Below the pieces are notes generated by a model. The model saw nothing but the letters and a program-made list of their open reading frames with translations. It did not search any database and was not told the origin of the DNA. Positions 45,259 through 53,904 of a stretch of DNA of 64,000 nucleotides are shown in pieces (the stretch's first letter is position 1; each line of letters opens with the position of its first letter). The stretch is taken from assembly GCF_026151345.1 (NCBI RefSeq), contig NZ_JAMQPR010000001.1:597231-661230 (forward strand), given 5' to 3'. The DNA comes from Leptospira paudalimensis. Its GTDB lineage: Bacteria; Spirochaetota; Leptospiria; Leptospirales; Leptospiraceae. A program made the position numbers and the translations under genes.

Positions 45259-45304
45259 GCGGTTTGTTAGATTCCAATCTCACTTTTTCTAGTCTAATCC
45301 GTGT

Positions 45305-45772
45305 ATGTATTGGATTTCCCTAATCTTGGTTAGTTTGTTCGTTTTTCTCTATTGGCTTTGGCCAAAAAGAAACAGACCGCGGATAAAAACTGTTACTCCA
45401 TCGTACAATTTGTCCTCATCACAAACAATAGAACCAATCTCCCAAATGGTAGAAAGTGTGGTCTATTTCCCTGCGGGAGAATCTAAATTGGAACATCAGG
45501 AAATACGAAAACTCAAAGAATGGATGAGCCCTTTTTTAAAACTAACGTTAGATTCAGTACTACTTGTGGGTTCAGCAGACACATCGGGCAATTTGGCAAA
45601 AAATCGAAAATTGGCAAAAGAAAGGGTCCATTACATCCGCCAAGTTTTGGTCTCATTGGGAATTGATCCTGATGTGATCCAAACTGACTCCTTGGAGCCA
45701 ATTTTTGGGAGAACAGCAAAAGAAAGAGAAAGGTTTCGATCCGTTGGAATCAAACTTTCTATTTTAGGATAA
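45305..45772 (+). CDS. OmpA-like domain protein with N-terminal anchor
   Basis: The 155-residue protein has a membrane helix at residues 2-19 and a linker. The OmpA/MotB-type peptidoglycan-binding domain follows: VVYFPAGESKLEHQEIRKLKEW, VLLVGSADTSGNLAKNRKLAKERVHYIRQVL, and RSVGIKLSIL. The usual D...R pair for peptidoglycan is represented by SADTSG...NRKLAKER. It probably tethers the inner membrane to the wall. TCTAAT lies six bases before the ATG, and there is no ribosome site. Confidence 0.75.
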   Translation: MYWISLILVSLFVFLYWLWPKRNRPRIKTVTPSYNLSSSQTIEPISQMVESVVYFPAGESKLEHQEIRKLKEWMSPFLKLTLDSVLLVGSADTSGNLAKNRKLAKERVHYIRQVLVSLGIDPDVIQTDSLEPIFGRTAKERERFRSVGIKLSILG

Positions 45773-45812
45773 GGGTGACAAATCTGAATGTCATAGCATT
45801 TTTGTCAGAGAG

Positions 45813-46208
45813 ATGATCCGAACTGAAATCCAAATACGATTTAATGATATGGACCCGATGCGAAGAGTGAATAACGCAAGTTATTCGGCGTATTTAGAGT
45901 TGGCAAGACTTGATTTTTGTAATCGCTATTTATCTGTTACAAGCTTAGAAGACATTCCCTTTGTCTTAGCACGTGTGGAAATGGATTTGGTATCTTCTGT
46001 TTTGCCAGGAGATTCCATCTATGTAAATACTTGGGTTTCTCAAATTGGAAATAGTTCTTGGGAATTTTCATATGAAATCAAAAACCAAAAAACAGATGTT
46101 TTGTATGTAAAAGCAAAAACAGTCCAAGTGTATTTTGATTACAGAGGAAAGAAAAAATTACCAATTCCAAAAGAATTCCGAATGAGTTTGGAAAAGGAAA
46201 GGATGTGA
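45813..46208 (+). CDS. Acyl-CoA thioesterase, 4HBT hotdog family
   Basis: The 131-residue protein has the hotdog start IQIRFNDMDPMRRVNNASYSAYLELARLDF and the strand pattern VLARVEMDLVSSVLPGDSIYV. Family members read D.D..GHVNN; here the Gly-His pair is Arg-Arg, while the catalytic-type Asp remains. It probably cleaves acyl-CoA thioesters. It lies 40 bases after the OmpA-like gene in the same direction. Confidence 0.8.
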   Translation: MIRTEIQIRFNDMDPMRRVNNASYSAYLELARLDFCNRYLSVTSLEDIPFVLARVEMDLVSSVLPGDSIYVNTWVSQIGNSSWEFSYEIKNQKTDVLYVKAKTVQVYFDYRGKKKLPIPKEFRMSLEKERM

Positions 46209-46234
46209 TGCAAGGACTACCTTTCCGATCAGTA

Positions 46235-46621
46235 TTAAAACAACTCTTTGGAATCAAAATGTTTCCACTCCCAATGGTAGGCAGATTTATCTCCAAACTG
46301 GATGCATTCCTCTAACCAATTTGATTCCACTTCCGGTTTGAGAGTTTCATAGGTTTCGATAATGGTGCGGATGAGTTCCTTGTATTCAGGAACAATTTCT
46401 GGTAACAGGGGATCCGTTTCTCTGTTTAAAAGGCGGACCACCGATTGTAAGAGGGCAAAATAGATCCCTTTTTTTAAGAGATCTGGTAATTCTTTTGGCA
46501 AAGGAACCAGGGCTTCTAGTTTTTGAAAATGCGGGATGAGTTTTGGAACCTGGACCAACAAATGGCTTGGCAAAAGGTTTTGGATTTTTGTAAGATACAC
46601 TTCATTCTCTTCATTTGCCAT
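46235..46621 (-). CDS. Small cytoplasmic protein of unknown function
   Basis: The 128-residue protein is helical (LLPSHLLVQVPKLIPHFQKLEAL, IYFALLQSVVRLLNRET) and ends in an aromatic-rich tail (YHWEWKHFDSKELF). I recognise no domain. Its ATG overlaps the ATG of the divergent queG in the palindrome CATG. Upstream GGTGGGATGG may serve as ribosome site. Confidence 0.55.
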   Translation of the reverse strand: MANEENEVYLTKIQNLLPSHLLVQVPKLIPHFQKLEALVPLPKELPDLLKKGIYFALLQSVVRLLNRETDPLLPEIVPEYKELIRTIIETYETLKPEVESNWLEECIQFGDKSAYHWEWKHFDSKELF

Positions 46622-47582
46622 GGAACCATCCCACCTTCCTATCCAATCTCAAATCAAGTCGCTTTGTGAAAAAGAAGGATTTTCCTTTGTTGGATTTACA
46701 AAAGCGAAAATCCCAGCAAAAGACCTAGCGTATTTGGACCAGTGGATTTCTGAAAAAAAACACGGGAATATGGACTGGTTTGCCAAAGACCATGCTCTTT
46801 CCATTCGCAATCGATTTGAGAATTTGGGTTTTAAACCCACATCGGCCATTTGTTTGGGATTTGTTTACCGATCGACTGAAGGGGAAGGCCTTTTAGCTCG
46901 TATGCAAAGGAAAGTATCTCGTTATGCTCTTGGTACTGATTACCATATTGTATTACGAAAAAAAGGAAACCAAATCCTAAAAGAACTGAAGGCACTGTAC
47001 CCACAAAATCATTTCCGCCAATCTGTTGATAGTTTGCCCATCGCCGAAAAAATTCTCACAAGAGAATCAAGGATCGTATGGCAAGGGAAACATACAAACC
47101 TTATCCATCCAAAGTTAGGATCTTATTTCTTTCTATCCATCATACTCACCGATTTAGAGTTAGGTGAAACTAATCCAGAGGAAACCACAACTGACCATTG
47201 TGGGAGTTGTAGGCGTTGTTTGGATGTATGCCCAACAAATGCCTTGGAACCATATAAGCTCGATGCATCCAAATGTATTTCGTACCTTACCATCGAAGAT
47301 AGAACTCATACAGAAGTCACAGATTCTTTTTTAAAATGGGATAAACAGGGTTGGGTGTATGGTTGTGACCTTTGCCAAGAGGTTTGCCCTTGGAATGAAG
47401 GCATCGCCAAACGAAACCAAGTAGAAACGATGGAACCTAGTTTTTTACCCAGGGAATTTTGGAAGGATCCATCCTTCCAAGAGAAACAGACGTTATCCGA
47501 AGAAGAGTTCCAAACTTATTTCCAAGATTCACCAATCGAAAGAATAGGGGTTTCGATTTGGAACCGAAACCAATCCACTTAA
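46620..47582 (+). CDS. queG: Epoxyqueuosine reductase QueG
   Basis: The protein has about 320 residues from ATG 46620. Motifs are FSFVGFTKAKIP, GNMDWFAKDHALSIRNRF, and two 4Fe-4S sites (CGSCRRCLDVCPTNAL and GCDLCQEVCPWN). This is the cobalamin-dependent enzyme for the last step of queuosine in tRNA. An upstream start at 46536 would add 28 residues absent from the family. The stop overlaps the convergent thiE end by four bases. Confidence 0.92.
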   Translation: MEPSHLPIQSQIKSLCEKEGFSFVGFTKAKIPAKDLAYLDQWISEKKHGNMDWFAKDHALSIRNRFENLGFKPTSAICLGFVYRSTEGEGLLARMQRKVSRYALGTDYHIVLRKKGNQILKELKALYPQNHFRQSVDSLPIAEKILTRESRIVWQGKHTNLIHPKLGSYFFLSIILTDLELGETNPEETTTDHCGSCRRCLDVCPTNALEPYKLDASKCISYLTIEDRTHTEVTDSFLKWDKQGWVYGCDLCQEVCPWNEGIAKRNQVETMEPSFLPREFWKDPSFQEKQTLSEEEFQTYFQDSPIERIGVSIWNRNQST

Positions 47583-48211
47583 AACAAATTTCGTAAGGTT
47601 TCAGTCGCGAGTTTCGGGTCCTTTGCAGAACAAATCGCACTCACTACAGCGAGTGAATTGGCACCTGCCTCGATCACATCCTTTGCATTGTCTAAATGGA
47701 TCCCACCAATGGCTACAATCGGGAGAGTCGATTTTTCTCGAAGCCATTGAACACCTGCTAGGCCCCATGCGGGTTTTGTATTGGTTTTGGTTTTTGTATC
47801 GAATACGGGTGAAACTGCCAAATAATCGAGAGTTGGATTGGGATTTTCTTTTTGTAAATTTTCCCAATCTTCTTTTGTTTCGATGGAAAGACCAATGATC
47901 GCCCTTTCTCCAAGGAGTTTCCTTGCAACATTCCACGGTAGGTCCGATTGGCCCAGATGGACACCATCAGCTCCCGATGCCAAACAGAGATCCACTCGGT
48001 CATTGATGAGGAGGGGAACTTGGAAAGGGCTTAGGATTTTTTTTAAGTGGATCGCAAGTTCTAAAAATTCTCGGGTTGGGGTTTCTTTTTCCCGGAGTTG
48101 AACAAGGGAAACTCCACCATTCGCAGACAAACGAACAACATCTTCTAAACGATGGTGGATACAAAGAGGCCTATCTGTCACCAGATACACCCCTTGGATT
48201 TTATTTTGCAT
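47579..48211 (-). CDS. thiE: Thiamine-phosphate synthase
   Basis: The 210-residue TIM barrel shows VYLVTDR at the start, SLVQLREKETPTREF, LLINDRVDLCLASGADGVHLGQSDLP, IGLSIETKEDW, DYLAVSPVFDTKTKTNT and VAIGGIHLDNAKDVIEAGANSLAVVSAI. These are the ThiE substrate-binding segments. It joins HMP-PP and THZ-P to give thiamine phosphate. Its start overlaps the end of thiM by 11 bases. Confidence 0.93.
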   Translation of the reverse strand: MQNKIQGVYLVTDRPLCIHHRLEDVVRLSANGGVSLVQLREKETPTREFLELAIHLKKILSPFQVPLLINDRVDLCLASGADGVHLGQSDLPWNVARKLLGERAIIGLSIETKEDWENLQKENPNPTLDYLAVSPVFDTKTKTNTKPAWGLAGVQWLREKSTLPIVAIGGIHLDNAKDVIEAGANSLAVVSAICSAKDPKLATETLRNLF

Positions 48212-49004
48212 TTAACCTTTGTTTAATGGTATCTGCATTCAGTTCATACAGGGCATCAAGGAATGCCACTTGGAAACTGCCTGGGCTGGAAGTTTTGGTT
48301 TTTGCCATCTCACCAGCAATTCCCATCACTGCCATCGCAGAAGTTGCCGCACGGAACTGGTCTTTTTGTACCGCTGCAAAGGCACCACAAAGTGCAGAAG
48401 CTGTACAACCAAGGCCTGTCACCTTTGTCATCAGTGCATCACCATTGGAGATTTGGGCTTGGATTGTGCCTTTTAAGATATAATCAGTGGCACCAGAGAT
48501 GACTACCACACCACCTGTGACATTGGATAAAGACTTCCCTGTGTCCACAGCGGACTCGGAGGAATCAGTTGCATCCACACCTTTTGTTTTTCCGGAAGAT
48601 GAAAGTGTAGATAAAATTTCTGATGCATTGCCTCTGACAATACTTGGGTGTCCTGCATCCAAAATTCTTCGAATTGCCGTATTACGAATGTTACTTGCTC
48701 CTGCACCCACTGGATCTAAAACCAATGGTTTGCCAATGGTGACAGCTTTTTTAGCTGCTTTTTCCATACTTTGGATCCAAGGTTCTGATAGAGTTCCAAT
48801 ATTGATGACAGTTGCCGAACAAATTGTAACCATTTCTTCCACTTCTTCAATGGCATGAGCCATAATGGGAGAAGCACCAATGGCAAGAAGTGCATTTGCA
48901 GTGTTATTCATCACAACGTAGTTGGTAATATTATGAACTAAAGGGACTGTTGAACGTAGGAGTTCTAAATCTTCGATTGTATTTTTTAAAATGTTTTGGG
49001 ACAT
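48201..49004 (-). CDS. thiM: Hydroxyethylthiazole kinase
   Basis: The 267-residue protein has the ThiM hallmarks VPLVHNITNYVVMNNTANALLAIGASPIM, LDPVGAGASNIR, RGNASEI and VTGLGCTASALCGAFAAV. It phosphorylates the thiazole alcohol in thiamine salvage and works with ThiE. No TPP riboswitch fits upstream: only 21 bases separate it from a response-regulator gene. AGGA before the ATG is partly held in a small hairpin. Confidence 0.93.
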   Translation of the reverse strand: MSQNILKNTIEDLELLRSTVPLVHNITNYVVMNNTANALLAIGASPIMAHAIEEVEEMVTICSATVINIGTLSEPWIQSMEKAAKKAVTIGKPLVLDPVGAGASNIRNTAIRRILDAGHPSIVRGNASEILSTLSSSGKTKGVDATDSSESAVDTGKSLSNVTGGVVVISGATDYILKGTIQAQISNGDALMTKVTGLGCTASALCGAFAAVQKDQFRAATSAMAVMGIAGEMAKTKTSSPGSFQVAFLDALYELNADTIKQRLNAK

Positions 49005-49014
49005 ACGGAGGTTT

Positions 49015-49030
49015 CCTAGGAAAACCTAGG
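49015..49030 (-). promoter_or_regulatory. Hairpin at the thiM ribosome site
   Basis: CCTAGG-TTTT-CCTAGG on the minus strand can fold into a 6-bp stem. It covers the stop codon of the upstream gene and part of the AGGA before thiM. It could limit thiM translation unless upstream ribosomes open it. Confidence 0.35.
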
Positions 49031-49418
49031 CAATCTTCGTTATAGCGTCTTCTACTTTTTTGATTAAATCCGATTCCGACCAAGGTTTGTTTAAAAAACT
49101 ATGGAGATCCACTTCCCCTTTTAATTGGTTTAGGGAATGTTCATCAATGTGTCCGGAAATAATTATTTTTTTGATTTTGGGGTAGGTTTTGTGTACTTCG
49201 CGTAAGAATTCATCACCACGTTGGTTCGGCATAAGCCAATCCGAAATGATGATGAGGATATTGATGCCTTCTTCTGCTAATTCTTCAATGATGGACCATG
49301 CCTCTTCTGTATTCTGGGCAGTTTCATAACGATACTCGTTCCCAAAATGTTTTTTCAGCTGAGATTTCAAACTCATCAATATGATTTGTTCGTCATCGAC
49401 GAAGAGGATGGCACGGTT
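49026..49418 (-). CDS. Single-domain response regulator
   Basis: From ATG 49418 the protein has 130 residues and one receiver domain. Acidic residues are in ILFVDDEQ, the phospho-Asp in LIIISDWLMPNQRGDEF, Ser in IIISGHID and Lys in FLNKPWSES. It has no output domain, so it acts through partners, as in stand-alone CheY-type or RpfG-like regulators. It lies eight bases after a tiny secreted-protein gene and 21 before thiM. Confidence 0.85.
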   Translation of the reverse strand, partial: NRAILFVDDEQIILMSLKSQLKKHFGNEYRYETAQNTEEAWSIIEELAEEGINILIIISDWLMPNQRGDEFLREVHKTYPKIKKIIISGHIDEHSLNQLKGEVDLHSFLNKPWSESDLIKKVEDAITKIA

Positions 49419-49426
49419 CATTGGAA

Positions 49427-49558
49427 TTATTTTCCGTCGTGTGGGCACTCAAGCAATTTGTCATGGCCTGGGCAGGAACGTTTTTCTTTTCCTGGGCAAA
49501 TGGCAAATGCAGAAGTAACAAAAAATAAAATGGATACTAAACTCACTGTTAATTTCAT
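49427..49558 (-). CDS. 43-residue secreted Cys-Pro protein
   Basis: ATG 49558 follows AGAGAGGATTTCGT. The protein is MKLTVSLVSILFFVTSAFA (clean signal peptide) plus a 24-residue mature chain. The mature chain contains three Cys-Pro units: ICPGKEK, SCPGHDK and ECPHDGK. The stop is eight bases before the response-regulator ATG, so the two are co-transcribed. The spaced Cys and His residues suggest a small metal- or thiol-active periplasmic peptide. It is too short for ordinary gene callers but has a start site, signal and operon position. Confidence 0.7.
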   Translation of the reverse strand: MKLTVSLVSILFFVTSAFAICPGKEKRSCPGHDKLLECPHDGK

Positions 49559-49616
49559 ACGAAATCCTCTCTCTCGATTAGACGACAATTGGTTGGGGAA
49601 TGCAAGAACGTTTTCT

Positions 49617-50372
49617 TCAGACTTTGGTTAGAATTTCATACCCTTTGTCTGTGACAAGGATGGTATGTTCGAACTGTGCTGATAATTTTCCGTCTTTGGT
49701 ACGGACCGTCCATTTGTCAGAACGATCAAAATTCACTTCCCAAGTTCCCAAATTGACCATCGGTTCTACGGTAAAAATCATACCTGTTTCCATTTTGGCT
49801 AATTTTCGGGGAGAACGAAAGTGGGGCACTTGTGGTTCTTCATGGAAATTTCTTCCTACACCATGGCCCATTAGATCACGAACGATTCCATACCCCATTG
49901 GGGTTAAAAAATCATCAATGGCGTTCCCGATATCATCAATGCGGTTCCCCGGTTTGATTTGTTCGATTCCAATCCACATGGCTTTTTCGGTATCAGCTAC
50001 CAGTTTTTCAGCTTCGGGAGAGGTTTTTCCACCCACAATAAAGGTTTTGGAAGTGTCTCCGATGTAACCATCCACAATGGGAGAGACATCTAAATTCACG
50101 ATGTCACCGTCTTGTAAAACGTCTTCTTTTTTGGGAATCCCATGGCAGACCACTTGGTTGATGGATGTACATATGGATTTCGGGAATCCTTTGTAACCGA
50201 GTGGGGCAGAACGGTGTCCGTTCTTTTTGGTATAGGTTTCTGCGATATCGTTGAGTTCCAAAGTGGAAACACCCGATTTCACAAAGGGTTCCAAATAAAC
50301 GAGGAGTTCGGCGGCAAATTTACCCGCCTTCCTCATCTTTTCAATTTCTGATTTGTTTTTGATATAAATCAC
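49617..50372 (-). CDS. map: Methionine aminopeptidase, type I
   Basis: The 251-residue protein begins at GTG (IYIKNKSEIEKMRKAGKFAAE). It has the metal ligands in order: VNLDVSPIVDGYIGDTSKTF (two Asp), MGHGVGRNFHEEP (His), IFTVEPM (Glu) and FEHTILVT (Glu). It removes the initiator Met from new proteins. It is three bases after the histone gene, in one operon with the large coiled-coil gene. Confidence 0.93.
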   Translation of the reverse strand: MIYIKNKSEIEKMRKAGKFAAELLVYLEPFVKSGVSTLELNDIAETYTKKNGHRSAPLGYKGFPKSICTSINQVVCHGIPKKEDVLQDGDIVNLDVSPIVDGYIGDTSKTFIVGGKTSPEAEKLVADTEKAMWIGIEQIKPGNRIDDIGNAIDDFLTPMGYGIVRDLMGHGVGRNFHEEPQVPHFRSPRKLAKMETGMIFTVEPMVNLGTWEVNFDRSDKWTVRTKDGKLSAQFEHTILVTDKGYEILTKV

Positions 50373-50375
50373 GGA

Positions 50376-50579
50376 TTAGAAATCAGTCGACCGAACCGTT
50401 GTTCTTTTGTTGGCAGAAGTTCTTTCGAGAGCTTTGTCGATCAAACGGTAAATTTCTTCGTTGATACCGTCAATGGCATCCCCGGAAGTCATAAATCCCT
50501 TACTTTTGATGTAAGCTTTCACTTTAGAAGTGACAATAAGGGATTCTTTCGACGTTGTTTCTGTTTGTTCTTCGGACAT
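50376..50579 (-). CDS. Bacterial single-histone-fold protein
   Basis: The 67-residue protein reads LIVTSKVKAYIKSKGFMTSG, then DAIDGINEEIYRLIDKALERT and a closing NKRTTVRSTDF. The short helix, long central helix and final K/R-T-V...D motif match the histone fold (archaeal RKTIKAEDI). Such histones are known from Bdellovibrio and Leptospira, where they bind DNA. It has little N-terminal tail. GAGG precedes the ATG. It lies between the giant coiled-coil gene (11 bases) and map (3 bases). Confidence 0.8.
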   Translation of the reverse strand: MSEEQTETTSKESLIVTSKVKAYIKSKGFMTSGDAIDGINEEIYRLIDKALERTSANKRTTVRSTDF

Positions 50580-50590
50580 GGATACCTCGG

Positions 50591-53500
50591 TTATTTCTTT
50601 CTAACTCCGAGGATGGTATCCACGAGGGATTTTTCAATATTTAATTTTTCACTAATTGCCTCGGAAGACCACTGGTAGTTGTCGTGAAGGCTCTGGATGG
50701 TCGCTCTTTTTCGCTCGACCAAGGGATTTCCCGAATTTTTGCGGTCCATTTTGGGGGAAGCGGTGGGATTTTGCATCGCTCCTTGCACAATGTCCAAAAA
50801 TTGGGAGAGTTTTTCGAAGGTTTCGTCTGCTTCCCCAAGGAGGGATTCCAAATCATCCTTGGTGTCCTTTGTGGAATCCTTCAGGTCTTCCAAACGTTTT
50901 TGCAGGGTGAGGATTTGGCGGTGGCGGTCCGATAGGTCACCTAGCAGTTCTTCGATTTTGTCAAATTTGCGTTCGACGGAATCAATTTGTGCTTCTCGTT
51001 CCACAAGGAAAGAAGTGCGGTTCTCAGCTTGGCGGATGGTTTCTGTGAGTTCTTTTTCTCTCGCTTCCACCACGTCGATTTCGCGGTCGAGGATGTCGAG
51101 GCGAGCTTGTAATTCCCGTGCATTGTGTTTTTGACCTTCCAAGTTTTCCACCAAATGGAAAACAGAATCTTGTGACTCTTGGAGTGAAGACAAAAAGGAT
51201 TCGATTTTGGATTGTTCTTTTGTAAGATTTGTCACTCGAGATTCGATGGACGTAATCTCTGTTAGACTCTGTTCAAACCCTTCCATAGTTTCGGAAACAT
51301 GGACTAAATTGGATGCAAGGATTTGGATTTGTTTATCAATGTCTTCTGATTGGAACTGTGCTTCTTTCAATGCCTCAAGTTCGTTTGCGATTTGAGATCT
51401 CATTTCGCTGAATTCAGAGATGGCAGATTGTACAAGTTCCAAATCTGGTTTTCCTTTTTCCAAGGAACGTAAGGCTTCTGAAATTTCTTCCACTGCTTTG
51501 TTTGATTCGTCTGCAATTTGTTTGGCGGATGCAAATAAATCAGAGTGTTCTTTGACAGTTTCAAGTTCACTCGATAAAGTTAAGATTTCTTCTTTGAGTG
51601 ATTCCAGTTCGTTTTGGAAACCAGATAAAGTTTCTTCTTTGGTTTCGTTTAAGGATTCTAATCCATTTTGGATTTCATATTTGAGATCATGGAAACGGTT
51701 CAGGCTGTCCTTTAAGAAATCTTGGCTTTCTTTTGCAATTTCTTTGAAGGATTTTTCGTAATCCCTTTGGTAAGTCTCAATTTGTTTTTTGGATTCGTCT
51801 TTGGAACGTTTGATACTTTCTTCTAGGTTGCGACGAACTGTATTTAGGTGATTCGAAATTTTTTCTTCCAATTGACCAAGTTGGACATTGCCTTTGTCGA
51901 GAAGTTTGGTAAGTTGGTGTGAGATTTTGGAATCGATGGTTTCGTTCAAACGATCCATCTTCTCTTCTTGTAAATTGAAAAAAGATTCCCCAGATTCTTC
52001 TAAGTGTTTGAGAATCCTTTCGACTTCACTTCGTGCCAGTTTTGCTTCTTCTTCCAATCGCGAGATACTTTCTTTGGTTTTGGATTCGGCTACAAGTTCC
52101 AAATTGGATTTTGCTTTTTGGAATTGGTTTTGGAATTCACCAAGTAAGTCAGCGCCTTCCACATGGATTTCTTTTAAGCGGTCTTGGAGTTTTTCAATGC
52201 TATAATTTTGGTCTTCGCGGATCCTTCCAAGTCCTTCTTCCCATTTGCTCACAAATTGTTCTAAATTCGCATTCGCGATACGGATTTTTTCTGTGACAAT
52301 GGTTTCGGATTCTTTGGCTTTTTCTTCTGCTGTTTCTAAGATTTCGTGAGCGGATTCGCGGAGTGCAGACTTCAATTCTTCTACGTATTCATCCACATCT
52401 TTGGTTTGTGCCGTGATGGTTTCGTTCAGTTCTTTTACTTGCGATTGAATAGAACTTAAATCTGATTCCATTTCATGTTTTTGGATTTTGAAATCAGAAT
52501 GCATTCTCTCTTCTAACTCTTTTTTGAGTTCAAAAAGAGAGGATTTGATCACCATCTCTTGGCCAGAACGAACCGTTTCAAGTTCACGATCAAATTCTTT
52601 TAACTCTTGTAATGCGCTTTTTTTGAGAGTGTTTGCTTCTTCTCTGAGTTCTTCTGAAATTCTATGAAATTCTTCGGAGAAGGCTTCGATTTCACGGATG
52701 AGTTCTTGTTTGCGGATGTCTGCTTGGCGGAGGAGTTTATTCTCTGCTTCTAAGTATTTTTCTTGGAATTGGATGATGGTTTGGTTGATTCCATCCGCTT
52801 GCCTTCTGGTTTCATTGATGATGTCATCTCGTTTGGAAAGTGTTTCGAGAGAGAGGTCTTCAATCTCACGTTTGATCGCATCCGTTTCTTGGCTTAGACC
52901 TTTCATAAATGAATCTTTGGTATGGCTTACTTGGTCTACGATTGATTCAAAACGTTCTTGGATTTTTTTCTCAAGGAGTGATACTTTCTCTTCTACTTTG
53001 GAAGATGCTCTTTGGTATTTTTCTTCTAACCTTTCATCAAACTTATCTACTTTGTCTGAAAGTAAGGAAGATGTGTCTTCAAACTTCGTGAGCCGAACAT
53101 CCAAGTCACCTTGTGCATACTTCATGGATTCGAGGAGTAAATCCATTTCTTTTCTCGCATGGTCAAGTCGGCCCGCTGTTTCATTCACCATTACATCAGC
53201 ATGGGTTAATAATTTTTCTCTAGCGGTTTCTGCAATTTTAGAAAGGGAATTGTCGAGGAAGTCTGATTTGGTTTCGAGTAGGCTTTCGAGTTCCACCATC
53301 TTTTGAGCAACGGATTGTAAAATTTCATCACTACGTAAGTTTAATTTGTTTTGGAAAGTATCTAACATCGAAATGGATTCGTTATGAAGTGCTTCCATAT
53401 CTTCTGATACTTCACGTAACTCACGTTTGTGGGTATTGATTTGGGAGAGTCCTTCTTCCATGTATTGTTTTTCACGGCGGACTTGGTTACTCAAATCTTG

Positions 53501-53821
53501 GATTTGTTCCATTTCTCCCGAGAGAGAAGAGAGGTAATCTTTGCTTGCTCTGATTTTTTCGAAGAGGTCTCTCGATTCGGCACTTAAATGTTGGATGTCT
53601 TCTGCGACTTTTCGTGATTGTTTGACAAGGATATCCAAATCAATCCCAGCATCCTTGACCATTTGGATCTTTTGGAGGGCGACACCTTGCATTTCTTCCG
53701 TGAGTTTAGAGGCATACCTCTTTAATTGGGACAGTTTGGTATTGGATTTGTCCAAACGACGGAGTCCGATGGTCACGGCTACACTCGCCAAAAAAGGCAA
53801 TAAAAAGACTTCTAATCCCAT
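50591..53821 (-). CDS. Giant coiled-coil protein (SpiroCoCo type)
   Basis: The 1076-residue protein has one N-terminal membrane helix (EVFLLPFLASVAVTIGL) followed by nearly unbroken heptad-rich sequence (residues about 25-1020). It is full of E, K, L, S and Q, with few prolines. The end (ATIQSLHDNYQWSSEAISEKLNIEKSLVDTILGV) looks like a small helix-turn-helix. Spirochaetes carry such long anchored coiled coils, linked to cell-shape or cytoskeletal functions. It is co-transcribed with the histone and map genes. Long opposite-strand open frames within it are codon-bias shadows. Confidence 0.85.
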   Translation of the reverse strand: MGLEVFLLPFLASVAVTIGLRRLDKSNTKLSQLKRYASKLTEEMQGVALQKIQMVKDAGIDLDILVKQSRKVAEDIQHLSAESRDLFEKIRASKDYLSSLSGEMEQIQDLSNQVRREKQYMEEGLSQINTHKRELREVSEDMEALHNESISMLDTFQNKLNLRSDEILQSVAQKMVELESLLETKSDFLDNSLSKIAETAREKLLTHADVMVNETAGRLDHARKEMDLLLESMKYAQGDLDVRLTKFEDTSSLLSDKVDKFDERLEEKYQRASSKVEEKVSLLEKKIQERFESIVDQVSHTKDSFMKGLSQETDAIKREIEDLSLETLSKRDDIINETRRQADGINQTIIQFQEKYLEAENKLLRQADIRKQELIREIEAFSEEFHRISEELREEANTLKKSALQELKEFDRELETVRSGQEMVIKSSLFELKKELEERMHSDFKIQKHEMESDLSSIQSQVKELNETITAQTKDVDEYVEELKSALRESAHEILETAEEKAKESETIVTEKIRIANANLEQFVSKWEEGLGRIREDQNYSIEKLQDRLKEIHVEGADLLGEFQNQFQKAKSNLELVAESKTKESISRLEEEAKLARSEVERILKHLEESGESFFNLQEEKMDRLNETIDSKISHQLTKLLDKGNVQLGQLEEKISNHLNTVRRNLEESIKRSKDESKKQIETYQRDYEKSFKEIAKESQDFLKDSLNRFHDLKYEIQNGLESLNETKEETLSGFQNELESLKEEILTLSSELETVKEHSDLFASAKQIADESNKAVEEISEALRSLEKGKPDLELVQSAISEFSEMRSQIANELEALKEAQFQSEDIDKQIQILASNLVHVSETMEGFEQSLTEITSIESRVTNLTKEQSKIESFLSSLQESQDSVFHLVENLEGQKHNARELQARLDILDREIDVVEAREKELTETIRQAENRTSFLVEREAQIDSVERKFDKIEELLGDLSDRHRQILTLQKRLEDLKDSTKDTKDDLESLLGEADETFEKLSQFLDIVQGAMQNPTASPKMDRKNSGNPLVERKRATIQSLHDNYQWSSEAISEKLNIEKSLVDTILGVRKK

Positions 53822-53904
53822 TTTCTCAAAGATCCAATAATAGTATTATGTCGCATGAAGATGGTTGAAGGAAACCAGTCTCGGATTTTTTTCGCAAGCC
53901 TTTT

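Noticed and set aside
49004..49617. TPP riboswitch before the thiamine genes
   Set aside because: Only 21 bases precede thiM and 58 precede the first gene of the run; no riboswitch core is visible.
50697..53306. Long plus-strand open frames opposite the coiled-coil gene
   Set aside because: They are Ser/Phe/Leu-rich mirror images of Glu/Lys-rich codons, without starts or ribosome sites.
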